From a virus, in IMG/VR virus record IMGVR_UViG_3300045454_000089, positions 1-31,915 of that record: DNA of 31,915 nt, one strand, 5' to 3'. Of this stretch, positions 1 through 8,743 are shown one piece after another; within the stretch, counting starts at the first letter, position 1, and each line of letters begins with the position of its first letter. A program made the position numbers and the translations under genes. Below the pieces are notes generated by a model. It searched no databases. It was not told the DNA's origin and saw only the letters and a program-made list of their open reading frames with translations.

Positions 1-105
1 GCCGAGAGCCCGACGAAGATGATTCCGGCCCGATCCACCCCAGAAATCTATCAGTTGGAGGGGATGCCTCCAAGTATTAAGACCCTGCCAGAGGATCCTT
101 TTGTT
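1..105 (+). pseudogene. Host reading frame interrupted by the prophage (left part)
   Basis: Frame 1 is open from base 1 to 105 (35 codons). If the prophage and one TTGTT copy are removed, the same frame runs on into 31898-31915 without a stop. All five other frames of the joined flank contain a stop, so the insertion most likely splits a plus-strand host gene. Only about 41 codons are visible and neither gene end lies in the window. I do not recognise the protein. Confidence 0.7.
101..105. repeat. Target site duplication, left copy (TTGTT)
   Basis: TTGTT sits immediately outside the terminal TGT at 106 and is identical to 31893-31897 outside the right terminal ACA. Five base pairs is the duplication length made by Mu-family transposases. 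Confidence 0.92.
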
Positions 106-187
106 TGTCACGCGCCACGCTATTTGCCCATTTTACGCCACGCTAAATGTCACCACTTGAAAGATGAGAAACACGCTAAATGTCACC
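106..187 (+). promoter_or_regulatory. Left-end transposase binding sites L1-L3
   Basis: Three direct copies of the end motif are present: L1 118-129 (CGCTATTTGCCC), L2 141-154 and L3 174-187 (both CGCTAAATGTCACC). The steps are 23 and 33 bp. The right end carries the same motif inverted. In Mu, MuA bound at such multiple sites synapses the ends; the same role is inferred here. The rest of the left-end gap (188-241) has no gene I can support, only an AT-rich stretch. Confidence 0.9.
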
Positions 188-241
188 AGTTTTGGCTTTG
201 AATGGATTAGCAACCAGTGAAATACGCATGAGATAAATAAG

Positions 242-715
242 TCATTTATTAGAAGCTTCAGGATAAGTTTGCTCCACCTCCAGCTTGAGCCGGAGCGGCA
301 ACGCCTCCCACCCTACCCATTCCGGCCAAGGGATTTTATTTACCACTTCTACGCTTTCGGCCTTTTCCAGCTTCTGGAGCAGCGCCTTTGCCTCCCGCTC
401 CAGCTCATCCAGCGCGTCGTAGTAGGCATTCAACTGCTCACGCTCGGCAGGGGTGATTCTGCCGAGCTGTAGTTTGACAGTCAGATCAGAGAAATTCGCT
501 GGGCGACGGGATTCCTGGGCGGCGGTTAGGGCGTTTTTGATTTGAATGGCCGCCTCTTCCTTGGCAAGCTCGAGCCATTCAACCTCGAGTTCGGCTTGTA
601 GCGCCTCGAGGTCTACGTCATCGCGGAAGCCGCTAAGTATGAGCGTAGAATTTTCTGTCTTCGACAAAATGCCTTTGTCGGCAAGGGGCAACAGTTTGAC
701 AAGCAGACTCCTCAT
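242..715 (-). CDS. Protein downstream of the tail fibre (possible fibre-assembly factor)
   Basis: This 157-residue protein is the last gene of the left-arm tail operon, 8 bp downstream of the tail fibre gene. ATG at 715 is preceded by GGAGGG. The middle (about residues 30-120) is charged and probably helical or coiled coil, and the C-terminus contains a Trp/Pro-rich stretch (IPWPEWVGWEALP). Genes at this position in tailed phages often encode fibre-assembly chaperones, and many end in a similar aromatic/proline tail. I see no clear family signature, so the role rests on position only. Confidence 0.6.
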   Translation of the reverse strand: MRSLLVKLLPLADKGILSKTENSTLILSGFRDDVDLEALQAELEVEWLELAKEEAAIQIKNALTAAQESRRPANFSDLTVKLQLGRITPAEREQLNAYYDALDELEREAKALLQKLEKAESVEVVNKIPWPEWVGWEALPLRLKLEVEQTYPEASNK

Positions 716-723
716 ATGCCCTC

Positions 724-1866
724 CTACCTAATTTCCAGTTCAATCATCGCGCCATGACCTTGTTGTACCGTCTGGCTCGAGCCTGACACGTTGTCTGCTC
801 CAACGTACACAAGTTGAGATGCTGGGCCCGCCAATACGTTTTGATTGATGTCTGCATCTAATGCAGCTTGCCCTGCTACCCAAACGCTGCCCGTTATTGC
901 GGCCACCCTGGCGCGAAAATCGCCTGTAAAATGTGCTCGCACACGCCTCACATAAAGGCTTCTACCGCTTGGCACAGTAACGAAGATTCCGCCCAGTACA
1001 GTAAAGCTGTTGCCACTGACAGCTATACCCTGCCCTGCAAATGCGCTCACCACAAACCGGTTTTGGTGGTCGTAGCGGCCAGAAATTTCGTTGAATACAA
1101 CCCGCCCGCTATTACGCTCTGCTCTGAAAGCCTCACCTAGAAAATTGCCCGCATCATCATATCTCCATAAAAAAAAGTTTGCTCCCGAATTACTGCCACT
1201 CTCATTCGCCCCTAGGCCCATACCCCAGCGCAGGCTTGAAGTTCGCAATTCTATATGGCGAATCCCGAATCCGTTGGTCCCCACAGTGGTAACTACATTA
1301 GGCAAAGACAGCTCCCCCATCATCGTGTCCCCCGCCTTATTCAGCGGGGTGTAGCCCAAATGACCCACCACACTGCCGGGGGCCAGTTTGGCAGAAGTTA
1401 CCGCCTGATTAGCAATGTGTTGGGTCAGGATGCTTGCATCCCGCACATCCTGCGCCAGCCGCTGGCTCGAGTCCAGCGTAGCCAATCCATTGCCAGCGCC
1501 CCGCATATCCCGTAGGGTATGCACCCACCGCCCGCCCCCAGCGGCGTTGAGCACCCACAAGCCGTCGGCAGTAAGCCCGGAGGGGTTGTATAGCCGGTAG
1601 CGCCCATAGCCTTCAACGTCCACCGTGTCGCCGTCGGCCATTCCGGCCAGGTTTTGCAGCGCGGTCAGACTGACCACGCGCTGGATGCGCCGGACGCCGG
1701 TGGTCTCGACCACCTGTCGGCTGGTGTGCAGGTGCTCGGTGCGGTTGAGTACCGCCTGCACGGCGCTTTCCAGCGGACCGATGGCCACTGGCTCGCCTGC
1801 GCCGGCCAGGGGAAAGTTGGGTATGCTGGACGGAAAGACAGAGACGGGGGTGAGGGTTTTTGGCAT
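724..1866 (-). CDS. Tail fibre protein
   Basis: This 380-residue protein starts at ATG 1866 behind a GGAGGA site. The centre contains GYTPLNKAGDTMMGELSL, the G-Y-x-P-L-N-K-A-G-D-T-M-x-G motif typical of phage tail fibres. Before it lies a linker (TSAKLAPGSVVG) of the kind often seen in fibre shafts. The N-terminal part would attach to the baseplate and the C-terminal part would contact the host receptor. Bases coding for the C-terminal half (about 730-1340) look less GC-rich than the neighbouring tail genes, as expected for a receptor-binding region exchanged between phages. It lies directly after the gp48-like gene, as in Mu. Confidence 0.85.
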   Translation of the reverse strand: MPKTLTPVSVFPSSIPNFPLAGAGEPVAIGPLESAVQAVLNRTEHLHTSRQVVETTGVRRIQRVVSLTALQNLAGMADGDTVDVEGYGRYRLYNPSGLTADGLWVLNAAGGGRWVHTLRDMRGAGNGLATLDSSQRLAQDVRDASILTQHIANQAVTSAKLAPGSVVGHLGYTPLNKAGDTMMGELSLPNVVTTVGTNGFGIRHIELRTSSLRWGMGLGANESGSNSGANFFLWRYDDAGNFLGEAFRAERNSGRVVFNEISGRYDHQNRFVVSAFAGQGIAVSGNSFTVLGGIFVTVPSGRSLYVRRVRAHFTGDFRARVAAITGSVWVAGQAALDADINQNVLAGPASQLVYVGADNVSGSSQTVQQGHGAMIELEIR

Positions 1867-1875
1867 TCATTCCTC

Positions 1876-2484
1876 CTACGGGAAAAGCTGAACGGGAGCG
1901 TCGCCCCAGACCTGGCCGGGCGGGTCCCAGGTCAGGCCCGGGGGGTCCCAGGTGAGGGGTCCAAAACTGACGTAGGTGAGCTGGCGCAGCCGGGTGTGGC
2001 CGGCCTTGACCTGGCCAATGATAGAGAGGATGCGGTGGCGCTCGGCTGGCGACCCATCAAAGCTCCTGCGGGCCGGGTAGATGAAAACGTCGAATTCCGA
2101 CCAGTCGGCCGGAACCGATAGCCAGCGTGGCACAATCGCTGAGCTGTAACCGAGTTGAGCCAGGGCGGTCTGCATCCCGTGCTCGGTGCCGGCCCAGGTC
2201 CAGAATTCCCAGGCCCCCAGCACCCGGTCCCGCCAGGTCTCCAGCGACTCGCCGGGGTAGCGGGTCAGGCCGCGCTCGGCCCCGAGCAGGTTGAGGGCGT
2301 CTTCGGGGGCCAGTTCGGCGTGGCGGGCCCGAATAGCGGTGGCCACCCACTCTGCATGTTCGTCCAACAACCTGCCGTGCCCCTCAATCTGCGGCCCCGC
2401 TTCCGGTCCCTGGAACCACGGCGGCGAGCGGTCGCGCAGCCAGTCTTCCAGCAGGCGGATGCGGTAAAGAGCAATCTCGGACAT
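1876..2484 (-). CDS. Baseplate/tail protein, Mu gp48-like position
   Basis: This 202-residue protein sits between the baseplate J protein and the tail fibre, where Mu has gp48 and P2 has gpI. The middle segment (LTRYPGESLETWRDRVLGAW, about residues 73-92) and the later IIGQVKAGHTRLRQL resemble this family, which links baseplate wedge to tail fibre. The C-terminus has a 7-residue tandem repeat (LTWDPPG twice), matched by a 21-bp imperfect DNA repeat near 1920-1960. The start is ATG 2484, 2 bp after the stop of the previous gene. Confidence 0.72.
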   Translation of the reverse strand: MSEIALYRIRLLEDWLRDRSPPWFQGPEAGPQIEGHGRLLDEHAEWVATAIRARHAELAPEDALNLLGAERGLTRYPGESLETWRDRVLGAWEFWTWAGTEHGMQTALAQLGYSSAIVPRWLSVPADWSEFDVFIYPARRSFDGSPAERHRILSIIGQVKAGHTRLRQLTYVSFGPLTWDPPGLTWDPPGQVWGDAPVQLFP

Positions 2485-2486
2485 GT

Positions 2487-3566
2487 TTAGACCTCGAGCC
2501 AGCTCGGGCTGAACGTAAACTGGGCGACCTGGATACTGGTTAGGGTCAGGTCGGCGGCGGGCTGTGACAGGGCAACATCGGCAACATGTGGGCCAAAGAG
2601 GGCCTCAATAATGGCTGAGCGAAAGACTGTAGCGCCAATCGGGAGGGCTAGCTGCAGAGCCGAGAGACCGGCGGCAGCCTGGCTCTGGGCCTGCGCCAGA
2701 AAGCCGCTGCGCACCCGGATGGTGGCGGTCACCGAAATACCGACTGCAGAGGCCGCGTAGACCGCAACATTGGCGGTTAGCGGTTTGCGCTGCTGAATGC
2801 TGGCGTTGGCAGCCGCCACCGCTGCCCCACCCAGGCCACCTTCGCCCCACAGCACCACATCGAGCGTGCCCTGCCCGCGCGGGTTCTGATCCAGCACCCG
2901 CACCTTGGTGATGCTGGGGTCGGCCGAGAGCGCCCAGGATTGATACGCGGCAGCAGTGCTGCCGTAGCCCAGCTCGGCCCAGCGCAGCCGGCAGCGCTCG
3001 CGGAATAGCGCGTCTGTTTCGCGGTTGATGGCCGCCTCGATTACCTGGTCGTTGGTAATGGTTACTCCGGGCAGAGGCGTGAATAGCGTGGTGCCGGTGC
3101 CCAGAGCGATGCGGTAGGCGGTGCCGGTAGATTCGGCCCGGAACTCCAGCGAGAGCGTGCTGCCGGGGTTGAGCAGGCCGCCCACCAGGTTATTGAAGCG
3201 CAGGTCGCCAATTCCGGCCCAGAGCTGGTTAGCCTGAATGTTATAGGGGCCGAAGCCAGACAGGCAGGTCAGGGTAAACCGCTGCCGCTCGAAGGTGGCC
3301 TCTTTGCGCAGCAGGCTGTAGGCATTGAAGCCCAGCAGGTCGAGGAAAGCCCCCTCGGCGGTGTCCAGGTAACCGCCCCGGGTGATGGCAACCCGCAGGG
3401 CTTCTAGCTCGGCCATGCCCTCGGCGTGCAGCTCGATCAGGGTGCGCTGCTCCGAGCCAGCGATCCAGTCGTTAGGTCCGTAGCCCTTGGTCTGCAGGAT
3501 GGCCAGCAGCCGCGCCAGTACCTGTTGCTGGTTGCGGGGTTGCAGTAGTTGCTCAAGCGTCGGCAC
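2487..3566 (-). CDS. Baseplate J-like protein (Mu gp47 family)
   Basis: This 359-residue protein is about the size of Mu gp47 and P2 gpJ, the baseplate wedge component of contractile tails. It shows the expected order: an N-terminal helical region (GSEQRTLIELHAEGMAELEA), then a beta-rich middle (ESTGTAYRIALGTGTTLFTPLPGVT) with the family-type step from an NxG/PxG-rich core into an ETDALFRERCRLRW helix. The start is GTG 3566, overlapping the end of the gp46-like gene by 14 bp, which suggests translational coupling. Gene order gp46-gp47-gp48-fibre is as in Mu. Confidence 0.88.
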   Translation of the reverse strand: MPTLEQLLQPRNQQQVLARLLAILQTKGYGPNDWIAGSEQRTLIELHAEGMAELEALRVAITRGGYLDTAEGAFLDLLGFNAYSLLRKEATFERQRFTLTCLSGFGPYNIQANQLWAGIGDLRFNNLVGGLLNPGSTLSLEFRAESTGTAYRIALGTGTTLFTPLPGVTITNDQVIEAAINRETDALFRERCRLRWAELGYGSTAAAYQSWALSADPSITKVRVLDQNPRGQGTLDVVLWGEGGLGGAAVAAANASIQQRKPLTANVAVYAASAVGISVTATIRVRSGFLAQAQSQAAAGLSALQLALPIGATVFRSAIIEALFGPHVADVALSQPAADLTLTSIQVAQFTFSPSWLEV

Positions 3567-3924
3567 GCAGCACCTCCACGGTCAGGGCAGTAGCGTCAAT
3601 CACCAGCGCAAACGGCCCGGCGGCGGTCTGGCCCCGGATGGTCAGCCGGATGCGCTCTAAGTCAATCTGCCTGGCCTCCACCTCGGCCTCCAGCACCCGG
3701 GGGTCGCGCTCCACGGCGGCCTGAGCGAAAGTCTCGAGCTGGTATCTGGTCTGAGCGTTCCAGGGCGCGTTTACCGCCTCGCGCAGATCGAAGCCATAGC
3801 CGGGGTCGTAGAACAGCCCCCCGCGTGGGGTTTGTAGCTGTCGCAGGATGGCCCCCCGCAGGTTGTCCAGGCCGGTCTTGAGGCGGCGCTCAATCAGGCT
3901 GTAGTCGGTGCCCAAATCGGTCAT
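3553..3924 (-). CDS. Baseplate protein, GPW/gp25 family (Mu gp46-like)
   Basis: This 123-residue protein has the size and pattern of the gpW/gp25 family, a baseplate wedge subunit. The segment LFYDPGYGFDLREAVN (about residues 37-52) matches the family-type G-x-x-x-x-x-P-x-x-G-x-x-L region. It is followed by a helix with RYQLETFAQAAVERDPRV and a beta-rich end. ATG 3924 comes directly before the TAG of the spike gene (3925-3927), so the genes abut. The start of the next gene overlaps its end. Confidence 0.85.
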   Translation of the reverse strand: MTDLGTDYSLIERRLKTGLDNLRGAILRQLQTPRGGLFYDPGYGFDLREAVNAPWNAQTRYQLETFAQAAVERDPRVLEAEVEARQIDLERIRLTIRGQTAAGPFALVIDATALTVEVLRADA

Positions 3925-4404
3925 CTAGCCCACCGCCTTTACGATGCTCGAGCCCCCCGCCACCGGGTCAGCGCTAACCGGCACACCGGGCACCACCGGG
4001 GCCGCAAAGACCCAGGTGACCGATTTATTCTGCCGCAACACCCCGGTGCCGCCCTCGTCGCCCAGGTCCAGATCGGGAGTCTGAAGAGTGATGGAGGTCT
4101 GGGCGTGAATGGTCAGATTTTCCAGGGCCCCGCCGTCGAACAGGGTGGCCACGGGCCGGCTGGGGTCGCCATTTTCAAAGCCCAGCAGCACCCGCGCACC
4201 CTGCCGCACCCGCACCGTTACCCCCGGCAGCATGGTGCGCAGGGGAATGTGCACCAGCAACGGCAGATCGGCCCGGTCGGGCTGCAGGTCGAGCCGCATA
4301 TCGCCGTGGTCGCGCAGCACCTGGCAGGGGTAGAGCGCCAGCGAGTCTATCCGCTGGTCGCTCACCAGCTTCAATAACGCCCTTTTGAGCCGCTCAGTTG
4401 CCAC
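3925..4404 (-). CDS. Baseplate spike/assembly protein, gpV/Mu gp45-like
   Basis: I place the start at GTG 4404, giving 159 residues (VATERLKRALLKLVSD...). This GTG overlaps the stop of the preceding gene (4394-4396) by 11 bp, and the residues further upstream in this frame read as antisense-like Arg/Ser/Cys-rich shadow. The N-terminal OB-like part (PLLVHIPLRTMLPGVTVRVRQG, then VLLGFENGDPSRPVATLF) matches the gpV/gp45 family, whose trimers form the membrane-piercing spike. The G-D-P-S-x-P-V segment is a hallmark. The C-terminus (HAQTSITLQTPDLDLGDEGG) would be the beta-helical tip. Confidence 0.85.
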   Translation of the reverse strand: MATERLKRALLKLVSDQRIDSLALYPCQVLRDHGDMRLDLQPDRADLPLLVHIPLRTMLPGVTVRVRQGARVLLGFENGDPSRPVATLFDGGALENLTIHAQTSITLQTPDLDLGDEGGTGVLRQNKSVTWVFAAPVVPGVPVSADPVAGGSSIVKAVG

Positions 4405-5065
4405 AGAACACCTCGGTGCGGTTGGCGCGGCCAATGTGATGAACCACTCGTTCGACCGGCCCGAACTGGATTTCGTGGCCGCCCACCGAGCCCTCCAGGC
4501 GCACTCCCGGCTGCAGCGCCGGAACCAGGGTGAACCAGTAGCGGCGCTGGGCAGCGTCGTACTGCACCGCGCGCAGCTTTTGAGCAAAGGCGGGCCAGGT
4601 CTCGCGGCCCACCCAGACCTGTCCACCTGGTTGTATGCGCCAGGTGCGCCCCTGCAGCAGCAACAAGAGCCGCCTTAGCTCCTCCCAGGCCGGGTGAGCG
4701 TAGCGGGTGTAGCGCAGCAGCACCTCGGGGGCGTCAACCTCACCGGGGGTCTCGCCTACCTCCTGCAACAGGTCGAGCAGGACGGTGCGGGCCGGAATTC
4801 CCTCGTAGAACTTGGGCCGTAATAGCCGGTCCAGCCCGCCCGCTCCGCCGACCAGGTAGAGCCGCCAGAAGCCCCCGTCCCGGCCCACGTCCAGGCAGGT
4901 GGTGGCCAGGCTTTCCCCGGTCTCGAAACGCAGGGTGACAGCCTCGCCCCGGCTGACTGGGGCGCTGGTAACCGCCAGGCGCAGGCTGGCCGTCAGGCGG
5001 CCGGTGCGGGGCAGGGTGATGCGGCCCTCGGAGACTGGAGCGGTGTTGGCGAGCAGCAGGGCCAT
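4394..5065 (-). CDS. Tail/baseplate hub protein at the Mu gp44 position
   Basis: This 223-residue protein lies immediately upstream of the spike gene, where Mu has gp44 (gpP), the baseplate hub. It is shorter than Mu gp44, so a direct match is uncertain. It contains a beta-rich N-terminus, the segment FYEGIPARTVLLDLLQEVGE (about residues 86-105) and a C-terminal region (GGHEIQFGPVERVVHHIG) that resembles the end of hub proteins near the lumen. ATG 5065 follows a GGTGAG ribosome site. The end overlaps the GTG of the spike gene. The assignment is by context plus general fold impression. Confidence 0.62.
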   Translation of the reverse strand: MALLLANTAPVSEGRITLPRTGRLTASLRLAVTSAPVSRGEAVTLRFETGESLATTCLDVGRDGGFWRLYLVGGAGGLDRLLRPKFYEGIPARTVLLDLLQEVGETPGEVDAPEVLLRYTRYAHPAWEELRRLLLLLQGRTWRIQPGGQVWVGRETWPAFAQKLRAVQYDAAQRRYWFTLVPALQPGVRLEGSVGGHEIQFGPVERVVHHIGRANRTEVFCGN

Positions 5066-5069
5066 TGTC

Positions 5070-5687
5070 TCACCTTCCCAGCCGTCTATTGGCAGCAGCC
5101 GAACCGTCGGTTATGCCCTGCTCGACCCTGCCCAGCCCCGCTACGCTGGGCCGGTTCTGGTCGGCTTTCTGGGCGCTGGTCTGGTTGCCGCCGGGGGCTG
5201 CCGTGCCCGCGCCGCCGGGGGGCGGGTCGCCCACCTTGCTGGTCTTTTCGGTATTGCGCCGCTCGCTGGCCTGCCACTCGCGCAGCTTGAAGCGCAGCAC
5301 AAAACCGGTATCGCGGCTAAAGTCGGGACTTTCCACCTCGAAGAGATAGACGTGGCGCACGCCATGTAGCTGCAGGTTGGGGTGTGCAGCCTGGAGCACG
5401 CTGGGCGGCTGGCCCCGGCGGTTGCGGTAGAGCTCCAGGACGGCCCGCAAATTGTCGAGCTCGGCCTGGGTATCGGCCACGGCCTCCACCTCGACCTCGG
5501 CGTCGCGGTAGCCCAGAATGGTGCGCTCGCCGCCGTCGTTGCCTGGGTTAGGGGCATGGTCTTCCTCCAGCCCCCCACCGCGCACATTGACCGTAACGTT
5601 GGGGATGGTGACCCGGCCCTGCGGCCCCAGCAATACCAGGGTCTCCCAGATCTCGGGGTTCCGCCAGGGGTCAGGAATTCGGGCCAT
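5070..5687 (-). CDS. Tail protein between tape measure and hub (Mu gp43 position)
   Basis: I start this at ATG 5687 (MARIPDPWRNPEIW, 205 residues), preceded by GAGGAGGGTT. The longer frame upstream is shadow inside the tape measure gene. It overlaps the 3' end of the tape measure by 17 bp. The first 130 residues are acidic and beta-rich (TIPNVTVNVRGGG, HVYLFEVESPDFSRDTGFVL). The last 60 are a low-complexity Gly/Pro/Ala/Gln tail. By position it is a hub-proximal tail or baseplate protein. I do not recognise Mu gp43 (gpN) sequence features, so the exact family is open. Confidence 0.62.
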   Translation of the reverse strand: MARIPDPWRNPEIWETLVLLGPQGRVTIPNVTVNVRGGGLEEDHAPNPGNDGGERTILGYRDAEVEVEAVADTQAELDNLRAVLELYRNRRGQPPSVLQAAHPNLQLHGVRHVYLFEVESPDFSRDTGFVLRFKLREWQASERRNTEKTSKVGDPPPGGAGTAAPGGNQTSAQKADQNRPSVAGLGRVEQGITDGSAAANRRLGR

Positions 5688-8076
5688 AACCCTCCTCGAC
5701 GGCCGCTTCTTCAAAGGCCAGCAGCACCGCCTCGCGCAGCGCCGACTGCAGGCCCTCCACCACCTGCTGGGGCGACTGGCCGGCACCAATATGGATATTT
5801 TCGATGGTGATATGCACCTGGGGGGCCTGCCGGGCGGCGCGCTGGGCCTGCGGCGGGGCGGGCACGGCCAGGGGCTGGGCGATCTGCATCTGGGGCTCTA
5901 TCGCCATTGCCGCTACTGCGTCGGCCACATGGGGCAGACCCGACTCAATGCCCTGGGCCAGGCCCAGCGAAAGCATCAGGCCATAACCGGCAAAGACCCG
6001 GCTGGGGCTGCCGAATTTCATCAGGTTGCTAAACCAGCCCTTGATGGCTTCGGCCCCCTCGGTTATTTTGGCTCGCACCCAGGCCAGGCCGTCAGCAATG
6101 CCGGTGGCCAGGCCGATCATGATGTTCCGGCCCCAGTCCACCGCATCCTGGCCCAGCACCCGCAGGGGCGCGGTGATGACCTGCAGCACGCCCTCCATAA
6201 TCACGCTTACCCCGGCCCGGGCCCGGTCGAAGTTGCCGGTGAAGAGGCCCACAATCACCTCCAGCAGGCCGCGCACGATAGTCACCCAGCCGATCAGGCT
6301 CTGCAGGATGGCCGCCCCGATGCGGGCGAAGACCCCGATGGTAAAGGTGAAGAGGAAGCCCAGCACAAACCCGTAGACATAGGCCAGATCGCCCAGGGCA
6401 AGCTGGGCCCGGCCCAGGCCGGCGGCGATAAACTCGCCCACTGGCCCGAACTGGGCCGCCAGGCCGGCGATGGCGGCGCGGAAATTGTTCCAGCCCAGTA
6501 TCAAGGGGAAGAGTGCCTGCCACACCTGGTCGCGGAACTGGGCCACGCGGTTCCAGGCCCAGACGAAGGCCGCGCCCAGGGCTATTACTGCCGTCGCAAT
6601 CAGCACCACCGGGTTTTTCAGCATGGCCAGGGTCAGGACGCGGAAGGCCCCCGCCAGGGCCAGCACCCCCGCTCTGGCCGCCCCAAGGGGGCCACCCAGG
6701 GCCCAGAAGCGGGCAATCAGGCGGTCTAATGCCCCCGCCAGATCCCAGGCCCGCAGCAGGGCGACCTCAAAAGTCTGGCGCAGGGTCAGCACCCCGATGG
6801 AAGCGTAGCTGGTGGCAAAGCCCAGGGCACCCAGGGCCATCACCAGACCGCCCGCGCCGATGACCAGCAGGCTCAGGGCGGCCACGGCAAAGCCGATGCC
6901 CTGGGTGAGGCCGGGGTACTGCTGGGCCAGGTTCAGCACCGCGTCGGCGCCGCTGCGCAGCCAGCCCACCACCGCCCGCAGGGGCGGCAGGAAGTAGTTG
7001 CCGATGGTGATGCCGATGGCTGCGAGGTCGTTGCGCAATAGCTGCATCTGATTGGCGGTGGTGGCGCTACGGGTGATGAACTCCTGCTGTACCGATCCGG
7101 CAAACTGGGTGGTGTCGGAGACATAACCCAGGGCCTGACGCACCAGACCGAGATTGCCCGCCAGCCGGGATACACTGGGGCCATACTCGGCGCCGAAAAG
7201 CTGCGAGAGCGCCCGCACCGGGCTCTGGGCCTGGTTGGCGGCCTGGAGCACATTCATGATGGTACCAACCGCGTTGCGCTGCATGGACTGTTCGAGACCC
7301 TCGGCGGTGAAGCCTAGCTCCTCGAGGCCTTGTTGAAACCGCTTTTCCCCCAGTGTGGCCGTGCTGAGGATGCGGATCATCGCGTTCAGGCTGGTGCTGA
7401 CGATCTGGGGTGCGGCGCCGGTGGAGAGCATGGCGCTGCCCAGGGCGGCTACCTGCTCACCGCTCATTCCCGCCTGTCTACCCAAGGACCCGACTCGGGA
7501 CAGCACCTCCAGAATGTCCGGCGCAGTGCTGGCCATCCGGTTAGACAGGTGGTTAACCGCGTCGGACAACTGAAATACGTAATCGAGGTTCTGCTCGTAA
7601 ACGGTGCTCAGCCGGGCCAGGACATCGCCGGACTGCTGGGTGGTCATATCAAAGGCCGTGCTGACCCTAGCCGCCTGCTCGGTAAACCGGGTCAGGTTAG
7701 AGATCTCCACCCCGGCCTGACCGGCGGCGGCGGTGATGTTAGTTAAACCGGCGGCACTGATGGGAATTTCTCGCGACAGGTTGACCAGCTGGGCCGTCAG
7801 CCGCTCGGGCGGGTACTCGGGGGTAAAGTCCACCACCTTGCGCACATCGGCCATCGCGGTCTCGAATCCTATGGCGGCGTTGGTGGCCAGAACCAGCGGC
7901 GCGGCAGCGGCTATTCCGGCAGCGGCGATAACCGCCCCGGTCTGCAGGCGGTTCATTGCCAGGTCGGCCTGGTGGGCGGCCCGCTCAATGCCGTGCAGCG
8001 AGCGCTGAATAGCCCCGGCAGGCCCGGTGATGCGATCCACCAGGTCTACCAGCACTTGCAGCCGCATCTGGCTCAC
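5671..8076 (-). CDS. Tail tape measure protein (TP901 type)
   Basis: At 801 residues this is the largest gene and sets tail length. The N-terminal third matches the TP901 core family: FETAMADVRKVVDF (about residues 71-84), then LSREIPISAAGLTNITAAAG and a helical segment around MSGEQVAALGSAM. Hydrophobic segments occur near residues 48-68, 390-415, 488-508 and 565-595, as usual for tape measures. The start is GTG 8076, whose GTGA overlaps the stop of the 55-residue gene upstream. In most phages the tape measure follows the tail chaperone; here the chaperone is more than 23 kb away on the other arm and strand. Confidence 0.93.
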   Translation of the reverse strand: MSQMRLQVLVDLVDRITGPAGAIQRSLHGIERAAHQADLAMNRLQTGAVIAAAGIAAAAPLVLATNAAIGFETAMADVRKVVDFTPEYPPERLTAQLVNLSREIPISAAGLTNITAAAGQAGVEISNLTRFTEQAARVSTAFDMTTQQSGDVLARLSTVYEQNLDYVFQLSDAVNHLSNRMASTAPDILEVLSRVGSLGRQAGMSGEQVAALGSAMLSTGAAPQIVSTSLNAMIRILSTATLGEKRFQQGLEELGFTAEGLEQSMQRNAVGTIMNVLQAANQAQSPVRALSQLFGAEYGPSVSRLAGNLGLVRQALGYVSDTTQFAGSVQQEFITRSATTANQMQLLRNDLAAIGITIGNYFLPPLRAVVGWLRSGADAVLNLAQQYPGLTQGIGFAVAALSLLVIGAGGLVMALGALGFATSYASIGVLTLRQTFEVALLRAWDLAGALDRLIARFWALGGPLGAARAGVLALAGAFRVLTLAMLKNPVVLIATAVIALGAAFVWAWNRVAQFRDQVWQALFPLILGWNNFRAAIAGLAAQFGPVGEFIAAGLGRAQLALGDLAYVYGFVLGFLFTFTIGVFARIGAAILQSLIGWVTIVRGLLEVIVGLFTGNFDRARAGVSVIMEGVLQVITAPLRVLGQDAVDWGRNIMIGLATGIADGLAWVRAKITEGAEAIKGWFSNLMKFGSPSRVFAGYGLMLSLGLAQGIESGLPHVADAVAAMAIEPQMQIAQPLAVPAPPQAQRAARQAPQVHITIENIHIGAGQSPQQVVEGLQSALREAVLLAFEEAAVEEGYGPNS

Positions 8077-8240
8077 GCCCCGGTTACCTCCGGCTGGTCA
8101 AGGTCTTTTACCCGCTGTTCCAGGGCCTTCTCGCGCTCCTGGGCGGCTTCCAGACTGGCCTGGGCGTAGGCGTTGTTGACGATCTCCTGGGCCAGGCGCT
8201 GGCCCAGGAGCTGGGTGGTGCGTTCGAGGGTATCGCTCAT
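8073..8240 (-). CDS. Small protein between endolysin and tape measure
   Basis: This 55-residue frame (MSDTLERTTQLLGQRLAQEI...) begins at ATG 8240 behind AGGAGG and ends in TGA 8073-8075, which overlaps the tape measure GTG. Its start overlaps the endolysin stop. It is charged, predicted helical and coiled-coil-like (QASLEAAQEREKALEQRVKD). The tight coupling on both sides and the ribosome site support it as real. The function is unknown; helper of tape measure or tail initiation is a guess from position. Confidence 0.72.
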   Translation of the reverse strand: MSDTLERTTQLLGQRLAQEIVNNAYAQASLEAAQEREKALEQRVKDLDQPEVTGA

Positions 8241-8743
8241 GCTACCTCCTGTTGTTGTGGCCAGGTGGAACGCACCACCTGGTTGAACCTCAGACCCATG
8301 CGCCGGGCAAACGGCACCACGCCCTCCCGCAGCAGCCCGCGCGTCTGCAGGTGCGGCAGCTCGCCGGGGATGGTCTCGAGGCCGTATTGCCCTGGTGGCA
8401 CGGCTTTATAGAGTTCGGCCAGCAGGTCCCAGCGCGCCACCCAACGCTGGCCCTGGCGCAATTGCGGCACCACGTCCACCGCGTGGCCAATTTCGTGGGC
8501 GCTGTCGGTGGTCCAGGTCACGGGCCGCCCAAAAACCCCGTAGCCACGCACCCGGCCGATTTTCCACAACCACTCCTGCCGCTCGGCGGTGCGAAAGGTT
8601 TCTACGATTAGCACGCTGGCCTGGCCCTGGCCGTAGGTTGTGGCCAGCCAGGCGTTGGCGGCCTCGCGCCAGCGCTCGAAGGCGGGGCGGAAATTCGGGT
8701 GCAGTGTGTCGGGGTTGCGGTTCTGGCGGGGTTCGGGCTGCAT
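8237..8743 (-). CDS. Endolysin, M15-type L,D/D,D-peptidase
   Basis: This 168-residue protein has the M15 (VanY/CwlK-like) metal site: S-x-H-x-x-G-x-A-x-D at residues 81-90 (H83, D90) and E-x-P-H at 128-131 (catalytic E128, ligand H131). The upstream ETFRTAERQEWLW segment (about 48-60) is the usual substrate-side motif. These zinc enzymes cleave the peptide stems of peptidoglycan. It has no signal peptide, so it would need a holin; a candidate is at 24603 on the other arm. It is the first gene of the tail/lysis transcription unit behind late promoter P3. ATG 8743 follows AGGAG. Confidence 0.86.
   Translation of the reverse strand: MQPEPRQNRNPDTLHPNFRPAFERWREAANAWLATTYGQGQASVLIVETFRTAERQEWLWKIGRVRGYGVFGRPVTWTTDSAHEIGHAVDVVPQLRQGQRWVARWDLLAELYKAVPPGQYGLETIPGELPHLQTRGLLREGVVPFARRMGLRFNQVVRSTWPQQQEVA

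Noticed and set aside
19-201. 60-codon plus-strand frame crossing the left junction
   Set aside because: It is the host frame running into transposon end sequence. The junction peptide is an artefact of insertion.
5518-6729. 403-codon plus-strand reading frame
   Set aside because: It is antisense to the tape measure and gp43-position genes. It is Gly/His/Gln-rich without domains and is a GC-driven shadow.
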